64,000 bases of DNA, from the NCBI RefSeq assembly GCF_000472705.1, contig NZ_AXAE01000019.1, positions 1 to 64,000 of the forward strand. Direction: 5' to 3'. Made by a program: the position numbers and the translations under genes. Within the stretch, counting starts at the first letter, position 1. The number at the start of each line of letters is the position of its first letter. This DNA is from Mesorhizobium erdmanii USDA 3471. Its GTDB lineage: Bacteria > Pseudomonadota > Alphaproteobacteria > Rhizobiales > Rhizobiaceae. The notes beneath the pieces are model-generated. The model saw only the letters and a list, made by a program, of their open reading frames with translations. It made no database searches and had not been told where the DNA came from. Shown here in pieces: positions 62,426 to 64,000 of the stretch.

Positions 62426-63193
62426 CTATGCCGCCAGTTCCGCCTCTCCGGTCTTGGCGCCGGTGATGTAGGAGACGATGTCTTGCCCGTCGGTGTTTTC
62501 CTTGCGCAGGTTGGCGACGATGCGGCCGCGCCGGAAGACGACGATGCGGTCGCAGAGGTCGAACACCTGGCGCATATTGTGGCTGATCAGGATGAGCGGC
62601 TCGCCATTGTCCTTCAGCGTGCGGATGATGTTTTCGACCTGCGCCGTCTCCTGCACGCCAAGCGCGGCTGTCGGTTCGTCCATGATGATCAGCTTGGAGG
62701 CGAAGGTGGCGGTCCTAGCGATCGCCACGCACTGCCGCTGGCCGCCCGACATGTGGCGGATGGTGTTGGATAAATTGGGGATTTTCACCGCGGTGCGCAC
62801 CAGGGCGGCCTCGGTCGCCTTGCGCATGTATTTGCGGTCGAGGATCGAGAACGGCCCGAGATTGAACAACACCTTCTCGCGGCCAAGGAACAGGTTCGAC
62901 GGCACGTCGAGATCGTCGGCCAGCGCCAGGTTCTGGAACACCGTCTCGATGCCCGCCTCGCGCGCCTCGATCGGACCGGTGAAATTCACTTCCTTGCCGT
63001 CGAACCAGACCTGGCCGTTGGTGCGCTGCTCGACGGCGGTGATCTGGCGCACGAAGGTCGATTTGCCGGCGCCGTTGTCGCCCATGATGGCGACATGCTC
63101 GCCCTTGCGCAGCTCGAAATTGGCGCCTTCCAGCGCATGCACGCCGCCATAGCGCTTGGTCAGGTTTTCGGTCTTCAGGACGATGTCTGTCAT
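62426..63193 (-). CDS. Inositol-type sugar ABC transporter ATP-binding protein (IatA-like)
   Basis: The 255-residue protein is a single ABC cassette: Walker A GDNGAGKSTFVRQ, signature HMSGGQRQCVAIART, Walker B LIIMDEPTAAL. Its size is half that of RbsA-type proteins and matches the short sugar ATPases (for example FrcA-type). Position beside iolG suggests inositol import. It begins three bases after the permease stop region. The start is the ATG at 63193. Confidence 0.92.
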   Translation of the reverse strand: MTDIVLKTENLTKRYGGVHALEGANFELRKGEHVAIMGDNGAGKSTFVRQITAVEQRTNGQVWFDGKEVNFTGPIEAREAGIETVFQNLALADDLDVPSNLFLGREKVLFNLGPFSILDRKYMRKATEAALVRTAVKIPNLSNTIRHMSGGQRQCVAIARTATFASKLIIMDEPTAALGVQETAQVENIIRTLKDNGEPLILISHNMRQVFDLCDRIVVFRRGRIVANLRKENTDGQDIVSYITGAKTGEAELAA

Positions 63194-63195
63194 GG

Positions 63196-64000
63196 TCAAG
63201 CCCTCAATGCCCGCATACGCTGGCGCCACTGGTCGAGAACCACCGCGCCGACAATGATCACGCCCTTGACCATCTCCTGATAGTAGGCGTCGAGGCGCAG
63301 GAAGGTGAAACCGGAGATGATGACGCCGAAGATCAGCGAGCCGATCACCGTGCCGACGATCGAGCCGCGCCCGCCCGACAGCGAGACGCCGCCGATGACC
63401 GCCATGGCTATGGCGTCGAGTTCGTACATCACGCCCATGCCGGCCTGGGCGGTGAGGTTCTTGGAGGAGAGCACCACGGCGGCGAGCGCGGCGAGAATGC
63501 CGGCGATGACATAGACCAGGATCTTGTGGTTGGCGATCTTGATGCCCGACATGCGCGCGGCATCCTCGTTGGAGCCGATCGCGTAACAGTGCTTGCCATA
63601 CCTGGTGTAGGTCATGATCAGCTGGAACAGCACGGCCAGCGACAGGAAGATGATGACGGGCATCAGGCCCTTGCCGATCGCGGCGAAGCTGTCGGTGGGA
63701 AACGAGATCGGCTGGCCCTTGGACCACCATTTGGCGATGCCGCGCGCGGTCACCATCATGCCCAGCGTGGCAATGAAGGGCGGAATGCGCGTGTAGGCAA
63801 TCAACGCGCCGTTGACCAGGCCAGCAAGCAGGCCGCAGCCGACCGCGACAAGCAGCGGCACGATGACGGGCAGGTCGGTCCAGCCTTGCGCCAAAAACAT
63901 CGCCTTGGGATTGGGATTGCCGTTGACGGTCGCCACCTGGGCGAAACTCATGGCTATCATCGCGGTCGCGCCGACGATCGAACCCGAGGACAGATCGATG
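63196..64000 (-). CDS. Inositol-type sugar ABC transporter permease (partial, runs off the window)
   Basis: The frame is open to the window edge and the start lies beyond position 64000. The visible part includes IDLSSGS, a permease hallmark, at the extreme right edge, GLVNGALIAYTRIPPFIATL and YAIGSNEDAARMSGIKIANH. BPD_transp_2 family with about eight helices visible. The periplasmic binding-protein gene is probably upstream, outside the window. Confidence 0.9.
   Translation of the reverse strand, partial: IDLSSGSIVGATAMIAMSFAQVATVNGNPNPKAMFLAQGWTDLPVIVPLLVAVGCGLLAGLVNGALIAYTRIPPFIATLGMMVTARGIAKWWSKGQPISFPTDSFAAIGKGLMPVIIFLSLAVLFQLIMTYTRYGKHCYAIGSNEDAARMSGIKIANHKILVYVIAGILAALAAVVLSSKNLTAQAGMGVMYELDAIAMAVIGGVSLSGGRGSIVGTVIGSLIFGVIISGFTFLRLDAYYQEMVKGVIIVGAVVLDQWRQRMRALRA

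Overview
The window looks like chromosome of a root-nodule alphaproteobacterium, most likely Mesorhizobium or a close Rhizobiales relative. This rests on the GC-rich codon use, the many periplasmic-binding-protein sugar ABC transporters each with its own regulator, an RpiR-controlled inositol (iol) cluster with a two-domain IolC, and short dispersed palindromic repeats of the kind I associate with rhizobia. The species is inference; no rRNA or complete tRNA is present.

Positions 1-15,055 look like accessory DNA. They hold an IS3-family element with perfect terminal repeats, a serine recombinase beside a 33-bp imperfect direct repeat, an ADP-ribosyltransferase-like gene overlapping a small basic ORF, a PD-(D/E)XK nuclease-like gene, and the tail of a dead transposase. 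Next comes a seven-gene minus-strand operon (XRE regulator plus hyfB-C-E-F-G-I-like genes) for a complex-I/Hyf-like membrane complex whose large subunit has lost most of its NiFe cysteines. DUF1275, a second XRE and PhnA-like genes follow. The region ends at a 3' tRNA-Arg(CCG)-like fragment, which suggests an integration boundary.

Positions 15,058-40,444 form a carbohydrate-acid catabolic region with two ABC importers: 16.8-20.5 kb, and 33.7-39.6 kb with two tandem paralogous binding proteins and two permeases. Between them lie two LacI-family regulators, a GntR/UTRA regulator, two enolase-superfamily dehydratases, a split transketolase, SDR oxidoreductases (one lacking the catalytic Tyr, one lacking the whole active site), a D-2-hydroxyacid dehydrogenase and a lactonase. 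There is also an unusual 2-oxoacid dehydrogenase-like pair: E1alpha-E1beta-lipoyl in one polypeptide, followed by an E2-like protein without a lipoyl domain or catalytic His. Two recurring promoter motifs, an AT-rich dyad (TTATAATAGC) and an ACCGGT-centred palindrome, tie these units into two apparent regulons.

Positions 40,646-48,000 hold two membrane proteins, a polar amino-acid ABC transporter and phnN/phnM with a 2H phosphoesterase. Positions 48,087-64,000 are mainly inositol catabolism: iolB, iolE, iolD, iolC, iolR with upstream GGAA-N6-TTCC sites, two Gfo/Idh/MocA dehydrogenases, and an inositol-type ABC transporter that runs off the right edge. A WYL regulator/LysE exporter pair, a DAHP synthase with a terminator-like leader hairpin and a Phd/VapC toxin-antitoxin module are interspersed.
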